Positions 32,233-44,936 of a stretch of 64,000 nucleotides of DNA are shown piece after piece. Under the pieces are notes generated by a model. That model worked only from the letters and a program-made list of their open reading frames with translations. It did not search any database and was not told the DNA's origin. The stretch comes from Microcebus murinus (lineage: Eukaryota > Chordata > Mammalia > Primates > Cheirogaleidae), in the NCBI RefSeq assembly GCF_040939455.1, contig NC_134108.1, positions 10,011,501-10,075,500 of the forward strand. The letters run 5' to 3'. Made by a program: the position numbers and the translations under genes. The first letter of the stretch is position 1. Every line of letters starts with the position of its first letter.

Positions 32233-35200
32233 GCCTAAAACGACTAAAAACTAATCTTCCGAACTCCTGTTACTAGGGAAGATGATCATTCATGGTACAC
32301 GACATGGCATCGTATAGATGCTGCTGTTCATTGGGGCAGTGAGATCCGTTTTAGCTTGGACCCTAAACAGAAAAGGGTTCTCTTCCTACCAAATCCTCAG
32401 AGTCAGCCTCTCCTTACGCTGAGCCCTTGTGGAGCACCCCGGCTCAGAGCACGGAGAAGACAGACCCGAGCACTGAGCGCCGAGGCTGCAGAGAAGACCT
32501 GGAGCAACACGCGCTGGAAAGGAGGGAAGCCATCGTGTGTCAATAGGAAAGGACAGGCAGGTTTTTGTTTTCAACATGCATTGTAGGATAGCTAGCTGCA
32601 CAGAGGTGGCATTATCAATCTATATTTAATGTACATGGAGCAAGCATGTCAGTGAAGACTTAAGACTTTTCTGCAAATAGGTAAAAGGGCAGTGAGACTT
32701 GCATTGGGGCTATTTTTGTCTGTACCCTTTGGTGTTTCAGCGTCGCCAGTTTGTTCCGTTCCAAGTCTGGGATATATGAGACAAGAAAGAAAACCCAGGG
32801 AACTCAACACTGTGTCATTCCTCGAGTTCCAAGGTCCCTGTTCAGTCTGCCTCCTTCCATCCACCTTTCAGAGTCTTCTTGTGTTTGATTTTTATATACA
32901 TGTATAATGTCTAGGGGTTTTGGTTGCAATTAGCAGGGGGCATAATAGGAAAAGTACATCTACGTTATCTTCCTGGTGGCTGATGTTTTAAAAGATTAAA
33001 CTTGTGTTATTTTACTGGCATTATTAAAATACTATCTGCTTATTAAAGTCCTGGTACTACAGAAAGGATAAAATTGCAAGTAATAACTGGGCTGGGTAAG
33101 ATCGTGGCAGGGATGCGGGATTAGCAGAGCTTCCTTTTAATTCACTGCAACTTAAGATGCTTTCTGTTCACATTTTTCTCTGTAACTAAATTTTTTCGAT
33201 TTTAAAAAGAAAGATGAATAGAGATGGACTTTCCTTTAAGAAACCCTGATACATGCAGATTTGGACTTACAAAGGGAATAGATCAGGATGTGATTCTGAG
33301 TCTTGCTCTGAGTCACACAGAACTTTTCAGGAACTCGTCTGCTATATAAAGTCAACTTGGAATAATTTTACTTCATAACCACTTTGGGATTCTTGGCATA
33401 AATATAATTCATGTAAATAAGTACAGTAAACCCATGTTTTGAAAGCGCTCTGCCATCATAGATTATGTTACATTTGATTGTTGGTCAAATCATTTCCCAC
33501 ATATTCTCTGTGATGTACGATGTGAATAAAACAACCTGTGAGGCAAATATTATTCTTGCGTTCTGACAACAGTGTCATAATAGAGTTCTACTGAATTATT
33601 AGTAAAAAACATTTTCAATGAGCTTTCTTGCCCTGGATGTAAACTGCAGTCAGGCATTGATGTTTTTCCCATTAGCACCATCACGCTGAGTGTCACAGTA
33701 ATGGTATTCTCCTGTCACACAACATTGGGGTCTAAATGAGTTTTTCCTAAAAGAGGCCTACTCACGAGGTAGGCCCAGCCGTTCCACACCCTGTCTCTCA
33801 TGCCTCCGTTCCAGCAGACATTTCCCTATTTTCTTTCATCTTCTTGCAAGAAACAACTACAACTCACACCAGGAATTATAAATTTAACTCCATTGTGAAG
33901 TGTTTATTTAAAAAACCAGAATCTATGTTTTTGATAGCCAAACTCAACGTGGGGGAAGGGCAGACGGCCCAGTCATCAAAGGATAAAAATCTATACTAAT
34001 CTTAAAAGCAAAACACAGCTCAGAATTTCTTGTCTATTTTTCTACAAAAGAAGGCCATTGTGTTTCCATTCCTGGCCATGTCAGCGGTGATGGGCCCCCC
34101 CAGCCCCCACCACCATTTTTTTCGAGCATTGATTGTTGACTTCCCCTGACACCCCATCACAACCCATTAGTACTGAAAACTGACAAGCCCAGCTGCAACA
34201 GCAAAATGGCAAGTTTGAAAGAAAATATCGAGAGCACAGGCAGAGCTCGGCCATTAGGGCCCGCACAAGACCCAAACGCGCCGACTCCCTCTCCCTGCCC
34301 CCACGGCACCCCTGTGAAGGTCAGCGGAGTCAGCAGGTTTGCTTTAACCCACACTCCAAGGTCTTGAGGAAATTATAAGGAGTACTGCTTTATTTTTACT
34401 TTCATTTTCAAAGCAACTGGGTTGAGGGATATGAAAACAGAGCTGGCTAAAGCGCTTTTGCTGAGAATGCTAATGTATATTATGTCCCTTTTTAGACCGT
34501 AGCGTGTCAGGCGTTGGGGGCTCAGCGGTGCTGGGCTCCTGAAGGCCACACTTGAAACCCTGGCAGCTTCTTAAGTTATGACTCTTTTCCTTTTTCTTCT
34601 TCTCCTTTTTGTCTTCAGCAGAGTTATATGGCGTCTGTGTTCCGAGAGTTACAGTAATAGCCATCGCGAGCATTCCTTGTGATTGTACAGTTGATTGCCC
34701 AGGGGAAAAAAGTGACAACTCCAGATTTCCAATAGACCTTGTATTTGCAGAGATATGAGTTCAAGCAAGGGCAGCCAACTTGTCAAAATCTTAAGAGCCA
34801 AGACACAAGCTGAATCTAACTTTAGTTAAAAGGCTGGATGTGAGTTGTGTGCAGCCAAAGCCCTGGAGAGGGGGCAGCTAAACAAACAGTGGCCGTCATT
34901 CATTTAGGTGAGAAATCTGATTGCGAATGGTCATTGAATCGAGAATAGGTAAGAACAGAGAGCCTAATGAAAAACCAGGATTGAGCAGGAGCGCCTGCAT
35001 TTTTATCCTTTGTGGGTGGAGAGGATGCAGGGAGCAGGTGTGGGTTGATAGCAACTGTGGTCTGCCTCAGGAGTGGGCTCTGGAAAGCCCACCATTCAGC
35101 ATGTTCTTGCCAGGTCATGGCAGGATGGCTCCAGGAGGGAAAACAAGAGCAGGTCTCTTAACTTGGTTTTATGGCCACCTCTGCCATCAGGCCTGTGTGT

Positions 35201-36510
35201 GCCTGGGGGTTACCTCTGATTATATTTTGTGTCTTACCAAGCTGCTGATGTGTTTCCTGCTGGCCTAGACCCCCCAGGAGAAGTCCGGGAAGTTTGCGGT
35301 ATCAGCTTCCTCTGAAGTCCTGTGGCTCAGAGAACCCTGCTTGCCTGCCGCCCCGACAGCGGTGAGCCTGCCAGCCCTCCCTGGTTTCCCACTCGCCCTC
35401 CACAGTCTCTCCCTTTGGCAGAGAGAGGAAGGCCCCCAGGGGAACCCAAGTGCTCCTAGAGTTTGGCACCTCCTCCTTGGACCTTGCTTCATCTGCCAGG
35501 GTGCAGGCTGGGCCCTGGGCAGAGACCTCCTCAGCGAGGACCATGTACCTGCACAACTCAGGCCTGATGCGGACGTGGAGCCATGCTGTATAATGGCCTG
35601 TGTGGCGCCTGTTCTAGCATCCAACCTGTTAGGCCTGGAAGTTGTGGCTTTGGCTCTGCCTTCAGCTCTGAACCAATCCTTTTCTTCATCTGTAGGAGCC
35701 TTCATCTGAGGAGACCTGGCCTCGCTCTGTTCTTGGTGCTCAAATTACAGCCATGTGCTTCTTTTTCCTGTCCCCGGCATCTGCAGGACTTGGCCTTCCC
35801 AACCTATTTCTGGGCCATTTCTTTTTGAACCACCTGAGTGCCCTCTTGAACCCCCTTGGATCCCCTTTCTTCCCCAGCTAAAGGAGATCTTTGGGTTTGG
35901 CCTGGGTCTGGATCTTTGGCTGAAGATGGCTTCCTGGTTTTGCTTCTTCTTTGGACTCTTGGCCTTGTGTGCCAACTCTTCATTTGTGTGACTGTGACTT
36001 TGGTTTCATGGTCTGCAGATGACCAGCTCAGACCTTCCTTGTTCTGGCCCATCCGGATGCTCTTGCATCCAGTCTTTATAGAACCTATAAAGACTTTTGC
36101 GTTATTTGGTTGCACCACAACTAACAATGTCCTGAAGTGTCTGAGTGTCTGGTCCCCATCTCCTGTACAGGGGAGTTGGAAGGGTGGGTCGTCGCTGAGG
36201 CTGTAGGGTAAGAGAGCAGAGAGCCACTGCCACTACCAAGAGCAAGGGAGAGGTTAGAGGTCGCACTAGAAATGGGGGTCCCAAACGGGCCCTGACTGTG
36301 CACTGGGCACTGAGAGCTCAGAGAATGCTCAGAGCACTGCAGGAGGGTGGGGTGCAGTATGACCAGGAAAGAATGTGGGCCTGGGAGGCGGTCCGTATGA
36401 AATCCAGAGAGCAGGTGCCACACTTCTGCTGTCATTTTCCACGCTTCCAGTCCTTGCTTCTGTGAGTGAGGCCGGTCCATTTAAAGCTGCTAGGATACGA
36501 GAGATATTGG
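32233..36510. other. 4.3-kb repeat-poor unique block
   Basis: No transposon longer than a scrap is recognisable here. 32233-32930 and 34900-36500 are GC-balanced with overlapping frames on both strands (e.g. 35265-35709 and 35755-36206) that show no family resemblance. 32935-34480 is AT-balanced with FOX-like TGTAAATA (33412-33419) and a CTTTGAAAGCGC-like word. Persistence without insertions suggests selective constraint or chance. Confidence 0.4.
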
Positions 36511-36512
36511 CT

Positions 36513-36600
36513 CAGCATCCATCAAGATTTATTAAGCGCCTCTGGCTGCAAGCCTGAGTCCTCATAAGGTTAGACAGGGGTCCTGGAATGGAGACTGCAG
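36513..36600 (-). repeat. L2 remnant
   Basis: 'agatttattaagcgcctctg' plus 'gctgcaagcctgagt' fits the antisense L2 end. Confidence 0.55.
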
Positions 36601-36756
36601 GTGTGCTCGTAGGTATTTGTATAGATCATGATTTTTCAAGGCCCTCTGATGAGAAGTCCCATGTTCAGATTTCAAAAAAGTAGGTCACAATAATGAAAAA
36701 ACAGGGAGGGAGACAACAATGATGGCATGCCCACTGCATGTCAGGCAACCAGTCTC

Positions 36757-36810
36757 TCTCTTTCTCTATATATACACACACACATACATATATACATACA
36801 TATATATAAA
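36757..36810 (+). repeat. Compound CT/TA/CA simple repeat
   Basis: 'ctctctctttctctatatat' followed by 'acacacacacatacatatat'. Confidence 0.85.
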
Positions 36811-36814
36811 ATCT

Positions 36815-36915
36815 TAGTCCTGACAAAATCATATGAAGCAGGTATTATTATTAATACCATCTTATAGATGAAGTAACTAAGATTACAAAGTATGATTTTC
36901 ATACATGTCATACCT
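36815..36915 (-). repeat. MIR remnant
   Basis: 'caggtattattattaatacc' then 'atcttatagatgaagtaact' and 'aagattacaaagta' is the antisense MIR core. Confidence 0.65.
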
Positions 36916-38315
36916 AGGCCCTTCTGTGACTTCATAATGATTCTATCCTATTTAAGAAACATCTAAACTAAGTTTTATTAATAAAAACTTCAACTACAAA
37001 CAATTATACTTGGCCCGAGAGAGGCAGACACTCTTCTTCTCCACTTAACCAGATAGAAGATGCACGAGACTGTCCTGAGGGAGAATTTCTAACTTGCCCT
37101 GAAGATGTGAAGAAAATTCTTAAGAAACATTTATTTAGGCTTTTTTTCATGAAAAGAAAATTGGAAGAATAACTCCAGGTTCTTTGGGTTGATTCTTTTA
37201 TGAAATATTTTGGTAATGATCAAGAGATGCATTTAAAATGGTGGTTGGAGTATCAGATCAAATGTTCATTTTCACTTTTCGGTATAATTTTTCCAGATAT
37301 CCATGGAGGGGGAACAAAATAATATGTTAAGAAATCGGCCCAATAATTTGAATGTTTATGTATTACAGTGTGTCTAAAAGCAGAAAAGAACAGATTAGAG
37401 GAGGAAAGAAGAGATGAAAAGTTACAGGGTTTCAAAGAATAAATCAACAAAACCTGATAAAGTATTTCCCTTCACTCTGAGTTAATATAAGGATGCCACC
37501 TAAGTTTGGCAAAAGGGGGCAGATCTATGCTCACAGCCTTGGGTAGGGGCTTCACAGAGCAGAGTTTGTCTGCTTACCTGGGGAATGTCATAGACTTCTA
37601 AAATCCATTGTAATTGTGTGTCTTTTAGCTCTAAGTCTTCCTCTAGGTACATTACCTAGTAGGCCCCTGTGTGAGCACTTGTAAGCCCAATAGACAAAAT
37701 TTTAGAGCAACAGGTTGTCTTGAAATCTAGAAATACCAGGTTGTTTCAGGAAGCCCCCGGGATGGACTGGCCCCCTCAGGAAGGTGTGCGGGATCTGAGA
37801 ATCCTGTGCCACCACCAGATACTCGGGTATGCCGAGTCGTTTGTGATAAGCGTGGGACCCAATCCAGGCATGTGAGGGCCCTGGTGTGAGCACACTGGGC
37901 GTCACCGTTACCTCCTGTCCCACCCCAGCAGCCTACCCCAAACCTGAGCAGTCACGGGAAAAAGACACACGCAGCCCACGGAGGCCGTCCCCACACTGCT
38001 GAGGCTCGCGGGCTCCACACCTGGGCCTGGGCGCTCGGGTCCTGTTTATCCTGTGAGGTCACAGTCCCTTACACTGGGCCAGGTGCGTTTTCACGAGGCA
38101 GTAAAACGCTTCCCAGCACGCTGTTTTCGTTACAGCAGTGGGACAGTCTCTTGATTTGTTTCCGTCACGTCATGCCCCATGAACCCTGAAGGGGCTTAGC
38201 TGCCCAAGCGTCACCCTAAAGCTCCTTGGCTGCACTCTCTAGTGGCCCCCTGCGGCCCAGACTCTGCCCCTCGCCCCAGCCCAGCCATGCTGCCATCGTT
38301 AATGAGAGCTACAAC
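36916..38315. other. Unique noncoding DNA
   Basis: AT-rich left part, GC- and CpG-richer right part (37920-38290). No gene recognised. Confidence 0.4.
38243..38256 (-). promoter_or_regulatory. Weak CTCF-like word
   Basis: Reverse strand GCCGCAGGGGGCCA: strong GCAGGGGGC core but several mismatches at the CTCF consensus edges. Confidence 0.3.
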
Positions 38316-38319
38316 TCCA

Positions 38320-38540
38320 GGGCCCTCCCATATGCTGGACGTTGTGCTGACTTGATTCACGTATATCCTGAAAGCACAACTGTGACGCGGCTACCGTCAT
38401 TAACCCGTTATCCGTAGAGATGTCCAGTGCTGTGGGCAGGGACGCACTCCGCACAGGACTGAGTCAGGACTTGACCCCCAGCTCGCCCAAGCCCTTACTT
38501 ACACCTGACTGTGACCTTCTACCGTCTTCTCAAACACAAG
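38320..38540 (-). repeat. MIR remnant
   Basis: 'gctgacttgattcacgtata', 'ccgtcattaacccgttatcc', 'gactgagtcaggacttgacc', 'cttacttacacctgactgtg' is antisense MIR, well spaced but diverged. Confidence 0.6.
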
Positions 38541-38960
38541 GCCTTTCTCATATGGGGGCAGGCGAGCCCCCCATCTCCTCACAACTACCCTTAATCCCTA
38601 CCTACAATTGGACTCATTTTGCCCGTAATAGTCTCTCTGAATAATTTAGCATTTCAGTTTCCATAAACACAATTTAACTTTTAAACCCACTGCTTTATCA
38701 TTGAAAGTATGAAGTGCTGACTCTCATCAGACAACCACGTAGCATTTGGCTTTAGCTCATTCTGATACATCTGAGGTTTGATTAGTGGCTTATGAGGCAA
38801 AAATGGTAAAATTTTCAAACGAGTGTATCAATTGCAGTTTTTAAAGGATTTCAAAGCAAGTTTGTACATGATCAGAGATTATGGAAATATATAATTATAT
38901 TGATGTGTACAGATAAAATATTATTTATACCTGTGTTTCATTATATATACGAATTATTTA
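38541..38960. other. Unique noncoding DNA
   Basis: No gene or repeat recognised. Confidence 0.4.
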
Positions 38961-38990
38961 TGTATGTGTGTGTGTGTGTGTGTGTGTATG
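38961..38990 (+). repeat. (TG)n microsatellite
   Basis: About 12 TG units abutting the Tigger-type element. Confidence 0.9.
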
Positions 38991-39000
38991 TGCATATATA

Positions 39001-40165
39001 CAGTATTGCATTGCTTAATGACAGGGATATGTTCTGAGAAGTGCGTCATTAGGTGCTTCTGTCACTGTGTGAACACCATAGAGTGTACTTACACAGACCT
39101 AGGTGGTATAGACGACTGCACACCTAGGCTATGTGGGACAGCCTGCTGCTTCAGGCTACAAACCTGTGCAGCATGTGAGTGCACTGAATGCTGTGGGCAA
39201 CTGGAACACGATGGGAAGTTTTTGTGTATCTAAACATAGAAAAGGTACAGTAAAAATATAGTATAAAAGATAAAAATTAGTGCACCCATATAGGGGACTT
39301 ACAGTGAATGGAGCTGGTGGGACTGGAAATTGCTCTGGGTAAGTGAGTGAGTGAGTGAGTGTGAAGGCCCAGGGCATGACTGTACGCTACTACAGACTTA
39401 TGTACACTTAGGCTACACTAAATTTAGAAACAAATTTTTTCTTTCCTCATTAATAAATTAATCTTGGCTTACTGTAACTTTTTTACTTTATAATCTTTTG
39501 ATATTTTAAGCTTTTTGACTCTTGTACTAACACTTAGCTTAAAACACAAACTCATTATACAGTAGTACAAACATATTTTTCTCTAAATACTTATTCTATA
39601 AGCTTTTATCTTTTATAAAAATTATTTTATTTATTTTACTTTTTAAACATTTTTGTTAAAAACCAAGACACAAACATACACATCAGCCTAGGCCTACAAA
39701 GGGTCAGGGTCATCAATATCTCTGTCTTCCCTCCACATCTCGTCCCACCGGAAGGCCTTCAAGGGCAATAACACGCATGGAACTGTCGTCTCCTGTGATA
39801 ACAATGCCTTCCTCCTCCGCCTACCTGCTGACCAACCTGCCCGAGGCTGTTTTACAGTTAACTTTGTTTTTTAATAATTAGAAGTATACTCTAAAATAAC
39901 CATAAAAAGTATAGTATAGTAAATACATAAACTAGTAATATAGCCTTTTATTATCATTACCAAGTATTATGTACCGTACATAATTGTACATACTATACTT
40001 TTATATGGCTGGGAGTGCAGTAGGTTGGTTTATAGTAGCATCACTACAAATAGGTGTGTTGCTTATAACTTGATGACAACTATGATATAAGTAGGCGATA
40101 GGAATTTCTCAGCTCCATCAAAATCTTATGAAACCACCATTACGTTGTTATGCAGCACATAACTG
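39001..40165 (-). mobile_element. Near-complete Tigger-type (pogo) non-autonomous DNA transposon
   Basis: Ends are inverted repeats starting CAG: 'cagtattgcattgcttaatg' on the left and, on the reverse strand, 'cagttatgtgctgcataaca' at the right end; TA-rich flanks fit the TA target of pogo elements. Internal phrases ('catagagtgtacttacacag', 'gtacagtaaaaatatagtat', 'aagtattatgtaccgtacat') belong to the Tigger4/Zombi-MER8 group. On the minus strand at about 39692-39735 lies an acidic stretch reading D-I-D-D-P-D-P before a stop, the tail of the Tigger transposase. The DDE catalytic part is absent, as in deletion derivatives. Length about 1165 bp. Confidence 0.85.
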
Positions 40166-40217
40166 TGTGTGTATATACATACACATACACACATACACAC
40201 ACACACACACACACACA
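40166..40217 (+). repeat. (TG)/(TA)/(CA) simple repeat
   Basis: Begins as TGTGTGTATATA and ends in about 12 CA units; adjoins the transposon's right end. Confidence 0.92.
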
Positions 40218-40479
40218 TAATTTTATTACTTGTTTTCATATACAAGTCTTCTCTATAGTCCCATATCTTTGATTATAAATTACCTGAAGACCGAGTCCAG
40301 TTAGAATTTGGACCCCAAGTAAAATGAATATGACATTCCAACCTGAAAAACAGAGATCTCCGTTATAAAACAGATCAACATGGATTCTTTTGAGATTGGC
40401 TTTGGCTTATACACTTACTGTGCATACAAGTGTATTTTGATTTGATTTGTGAAATAACTGTTTCTGCAAAGTTGTAAAC
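40218..40479. other. Unique noncoding DNA
   Basis: No feature recognised. Confidence 0.4.
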
Positions 40480-41155
40480 ACTATCTTATTTAAAATGCAC
40501 TGGAAAGAAAGACAAATGGCTAATTAACATATGAAAAATGTTCAAACTTATGAGTATCAAAGAAATGTAAATTAAAATAACACTGAGACTTTTTTGTTTA
40601 TCAAATTGGCAAGTTTAAAACATTATTATGCTCAGAATTTGAGAGGATAATCATTTGAGAATGCTTTGGCAATATGTATCTATATTTTTTAAATGTTCAG
40701 GATAATCATTTGAGAATGCTTTGGCAATATGTATGTATATATTTTAAACGTTCATACCCTTTGTCTTTAATCCTACTTCTAGGACTTTATCCTAAGGAAA
40801 CACTGAAATATTTGTAATGCAACGTTATGTATAGAAGGTACAAATTAGAAACAACAAAATATCCATAATAGGGGAGCAGGGAAATTATGGTAGATTTATA
40901 ATTTATATTTATGAAAATGTCTATAATATATTAAATAAAAAAGGTGAGCTATAACCCTGTCTATTATATTAGTACCACAATTTTCTAAAACAGAATGTTT
41001 ATAGATATGCATAGAAAAAGACTAGAGCGAAATGTATTCAAATGTTAATAGTAGTGGTGGGTTATTGTTGATTTTTATTTTTACGTTTGTGTTTCCAAAT
41101 TTTTACAAGAGTAAGCCTGTTTGTAAAAAGCTCAAATACAACAATTAAAAATGCA
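40480..41155 (+). repeat. L1M (L1MC/L1ME-like) 3' end
   Basis: Sense-strand L1 3' phrases: 'tatcaaagaaatgtaaatta', 'atcaaattggcaagttt', 'cctacttctaggactttatc', 'aacaacaaaatatccataat', 'ggggagcagggaaattatgg', and a U-rich 3' UTR. Contains a 55-bp tandem duplication at 40645-40754. Confidence 0.75.
40645..40754 (+). repeat. 55-bp tandem duplication, two copies
   Basis: 'ggataatcatttgagaatgc' begins at 40645 and again at 40700; the copies are nearly identical over 55 bp. Local to this L1 copy, so it arose after insertion. Confidence 0.92.
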
Positions 41156-42110
41156 CTGAGATGGCCTTCAGGCAAGATGTCAAAGTGAGCAGACGCGAGA
41201 AGTTCTGTTCCATAGACGCGGGAATCGGGGAGCTCAGACAACACAGTTAGAGCTGCACAGCTGCGCTAGAGGAAGAGGCGGATCTAGGGCCAGAGTGGAA
41301 GCGGTCCCGCAGCAGTGAGAGGTTGCGGGGCTGGAGGCCTGTGGGAGGTGGGGATGAGGGAAGTGAGTTTGGGATCCAGGATTTCAAAGTGCGAGTGGAA
41401 CGGTGGGGCTGAGTGCTGAGTCTCACTTCAGACTCCTGTCCCCACGCCAGTGCTGGGAGTGTGCTTCTATGCAGGTGACAGGAAGCTGGCGAGACTCCAA
41501 CTAACCCACCTGGGCTTTCAGCAGGTAACAAGCTGCTTACCTGTGGCAGGGGGTGACGCAGAGGCACCTGTGTGACTGGGAGCTGGACCAACTTTTGTTC
41601 CGGCTTAGGGTCGGGAACCACAAAGACCCAGCAGGATGAGGTCGCACTTCTGAGCTCTGATGTCCGAGGAGCCAGGCTGAGGCGGAGGCTGCTCCGGGAT
41701 GGTGTAGCAGCTCAAGGAAGCATCAGGGATTTAGGCTCTCTAATGTTCTCTTTTCTGCTTAGTTTGCTGTTTGTTGCCTGGGGCTTCTCAGATGGCTTCT
41801 GTAGCTCTGTGTATCATATTTCCTGCCTTCTCAGAAGCTCCCAAACTAAATCTCTATTACATATTGTTAGGATGAACTATGTTATCCTAAAGGGAAACAA
41901 ATGATTACAACTGCTTAGACCAGTCCTGATCTATTGGCTGAACACATTGCCACTCAAGATAATACGGGGTTTTATTAGCAAAGAAAGGGGGAATGGCTGT
42001 TAGGCAGGAAACTCCCGTGCAGTGTGAACTCTCAAACAACACTGGAAAAGTTCATACCTGGGAAACTATAAATAATAGAGGAATCTTAAAACTACTTTAA
42101 AATAAATGCA
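41156..42110. other. Unclassified GC-rich to AT-rich stretch between two L1 pieces
   Basis: 41160-41750 is GC-rich with 'gagatggccttcaggcaaga' and could be an L1 5' UTR belonging to the downstream L1 piece. 41940-42060 contains 'ggttttattagcaaagaaag', a phrase I recall from an interspersed repeat but cannot name. Confidence 0.35.
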
Positions 42111-44012
42111 TTTACCATCTTAAGTATGATGAGCAACAACTATAAAATATAAATTAAGTAGGTAATTACATCAACAATAGATGGATATAAAAAAAGACCA
42201 ATGAGAAATCTTGGAAATGAAAAATATAGTCATCAGTATAATAAAAAGCAACCCTTATAAATAAAATGCTGCAGTGAATATAGTTGAAAACATGAAATGG
42301 AACCCAGAACTTTGCATATCACCTGGAATACAGCATTGAGAGATTAAAAAAAAAAAAGGTGAAATAAGAAAGGAAATTTAAGAGGGACATGGAGGGTAAG
42401 TTGAAAAATTACAAGTTGTTACAATAAATATTTCTAAAAGACAATAGCAATATAGGAGAGAGACAGTGTTTGAAAAGAAAATGGCCAAGGCTTTTCTAGA
42501 GTTAAATGCAGACATCATCCTGGCATGAAAAGGGCATTTTGATTGTTAAACAGAGCAAGAAACCCTCACAGCTAGATACATCTTCGTGAAACTGCAGAAA
42601 GACAAGGATAGAGAAATAAATTAAAAGGTACCAGAGAGCAATATAGTACCTACAAAAGAACAGCAATCAGACTGATAGCAGATTTTTCATCAGCAACCTC
42701 AGATGCCAGATGATGATGAAATAATATCTCAAAAGTGCTGAGGGAAAACAACTGCAAAGCTAGATTCTGTACTTGGCTAAATCATCTTTTCAGAGTAGGT
42801 AAAACATACAAAAATGAAACAACAAAAATAAAACAAAAACACCCCATAGACCTGAACAGAAAAGCTGAAACTATAGAACTAGAAGAAAACATGGGTGAAA
42901 ATCTTTGTGACCTTCAGAAGGACAAAGGTTTCTCATATATTAATAGTAAATAAAGAAGTATGAACTGTAAAAGGAAAAAATTGATAAATTGAACTTCATA
43001 AAAATTAGAAACTTTTGCTCTGCAAAAGATACCATTAAGAAAATAAAAAGCTACAAAATGGAATAAAATGGGTGCTATACACATATCTGACAAATGGTTT
43101 GTATCCAGAATATACAGAACTCTTAAAATTCAGTAACAAAAAAACAACCCAACACAAAATAGATAAAATATTAGAATACTGTTCAAAAGAAGATAAATGA
43201 ATGGCCAGTAAATGAAAATAGTGTGGAAAGATGCTTAATGTTGTTAGCTATCAGGGAAATGCAAAGCTAAAACCACAATGACAAACCATTGTTTTCCCAC
43301 AAGAATTGCTAAAACTAAAAAGACTGACAAAACCAAGTGTTGGCAAACTTGTAGGACAAGGAGAACTCTCATAATCTGCTGTCAGGAATATAAAATGTTA
43401 TAACCACTTCAGGAATCTGTTTGGAAGTTTTCTAAAAAGTTAAACATATAACTACTCTATGATTTGAGCATTCTACTCTTAGGTATTTACCCCAAAGAAA
43501 TGAAAACATATGTCTACACTAATACTTCCAAGAATGTTCATGGCAGCTTTAATCACAGTAGTCAACACCTGGAAACAGTCCATAAATATCCATCGACTGG
43601 TAAATAGATAGTATAAGGTAAATCCAATATGTGGAATATCACTCAGCAGTTAAAAGGAACAAACTACTAAAACATATAGCAACATGGAAAAATCTTTAAA
43701 TCATGCTGAATACAGACACAAAATCATGCTGAACCCAGATCCAAAAGAGGGCATACTGTGTTGTTTTATTTATATGTCACTACAAATTAATTTGTAGTGA
43801 CATAAAGCAGATCTGTGGTTGCCCAGGGCTGGGGTTGGGGCAGGGATGAGCTCCAGAGGGGCACAGAGAATCTTTTGGGGGTGATGGAAATGTTCTGTAT
43901 CTTGATTGTGGTGGGTTTTATGGGTATTTACATCTAGTGAAACTCATTTAACTGGTTGAAGTTTGTTGGATGTAAATTATTACTAAATAAAGGTGATAAG
44001 GAGAAATATGTG
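42111..44012 (+). mobile_element. Sense-strand L1M/HAL1-like element, decayed
   Basis: ORF1-like part at 42180-42790 ('aaatcttggaaatgaaaaat', 'caaaagtgctgagggaaaac', 'aactgcaaagctagattctg'), then the ORF2 end and 3' UTR at 42880-44012 ('acaaatggtttgtatccaga', 'attctactcttaggtattta', 'ggttgcccagggctggggtt', 'gttgaagtttgttggatgta'). The central part of ORF2 is missing, as in HAL1 or by deletion. Contains a 32-bp perfect palindrome. Confidence 0.8.
43773..43804. repeat. 32-bp perfect palindrome
   Basis: Arm TATGTCACTACAAATT followed at once by its exact reverse complement, with no spacer. Can extrude as a cruciform. Confidence 0.95.
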
Positions 44013-44033
44013 GGTATTAAGAAAAGACATTTT

Positions 44034-44617
<584 letters not shown>

Positions 44618-44745
44618 AAGACCTGGGCATGCTGGTGCACACCTTGTAGTACCAGCTATTTGGGAGGCTGAGGTGGGAAGATCCCTTGAGACCAGGCATT
44701 TGAAACCAGCCTGGGCAACATGAGACCCTGTCTCAAAAAAAATGT
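44618..44745 (+). mobile_element. 7SL-derived Alu monomer (FLAM type)
   Basis: 'gacctgggcatgctggtgca', 'aggctgaggtgggaagatcc', 'ccagcctgggcaacatgaga', short A-tail. Imperfect target duplication AAAATGTCAA / AAAATGTTAA. Confidence 0.82.
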
Positions 44746-44755
44746 TAAATGCCCA

Positions 44756-44936
44756 AAATATTGGCTAGGATTTTATTTTTTGTTATTATACACTTTCTTT
44801 TCTTATCTAGCCCTAGATTTTGTTTAATTTTTTTAAAATTTAAGATAATAAACTTTGATTATCTTTCCTCTCCTTACTTATTTCAGCCTCTCTTGCTCTT
44901 ACTTCTTTTCATATTTCATATTTGAGTTCTTTCTTC
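44756..44936 (+). repeat. 181-bp exact direct repeat, copy 1
   Basis: Read base by base, identical over 181 bp to 48144-48324, offset exactly 3388 with no indel. Lies immediately after the FLAM monomer. Flanks of the two copies are unrelated. AT-rich, antisense L1/HAL1-like in style. Confidence 0.95.

Noticed and set aside
35265..36206. Overlapping 80-146-codon frames on both strands
   Set aside because: No similarity to any family I know and no splice or codon-bias support; kept only as unique DNA.
38964..39233. Cys-rich 89-codon frame that could suggest a small secreted protein
   Set aside because: Begins in (TG)n and continues inside a Tigger-type transposon in the non-coding orientation.
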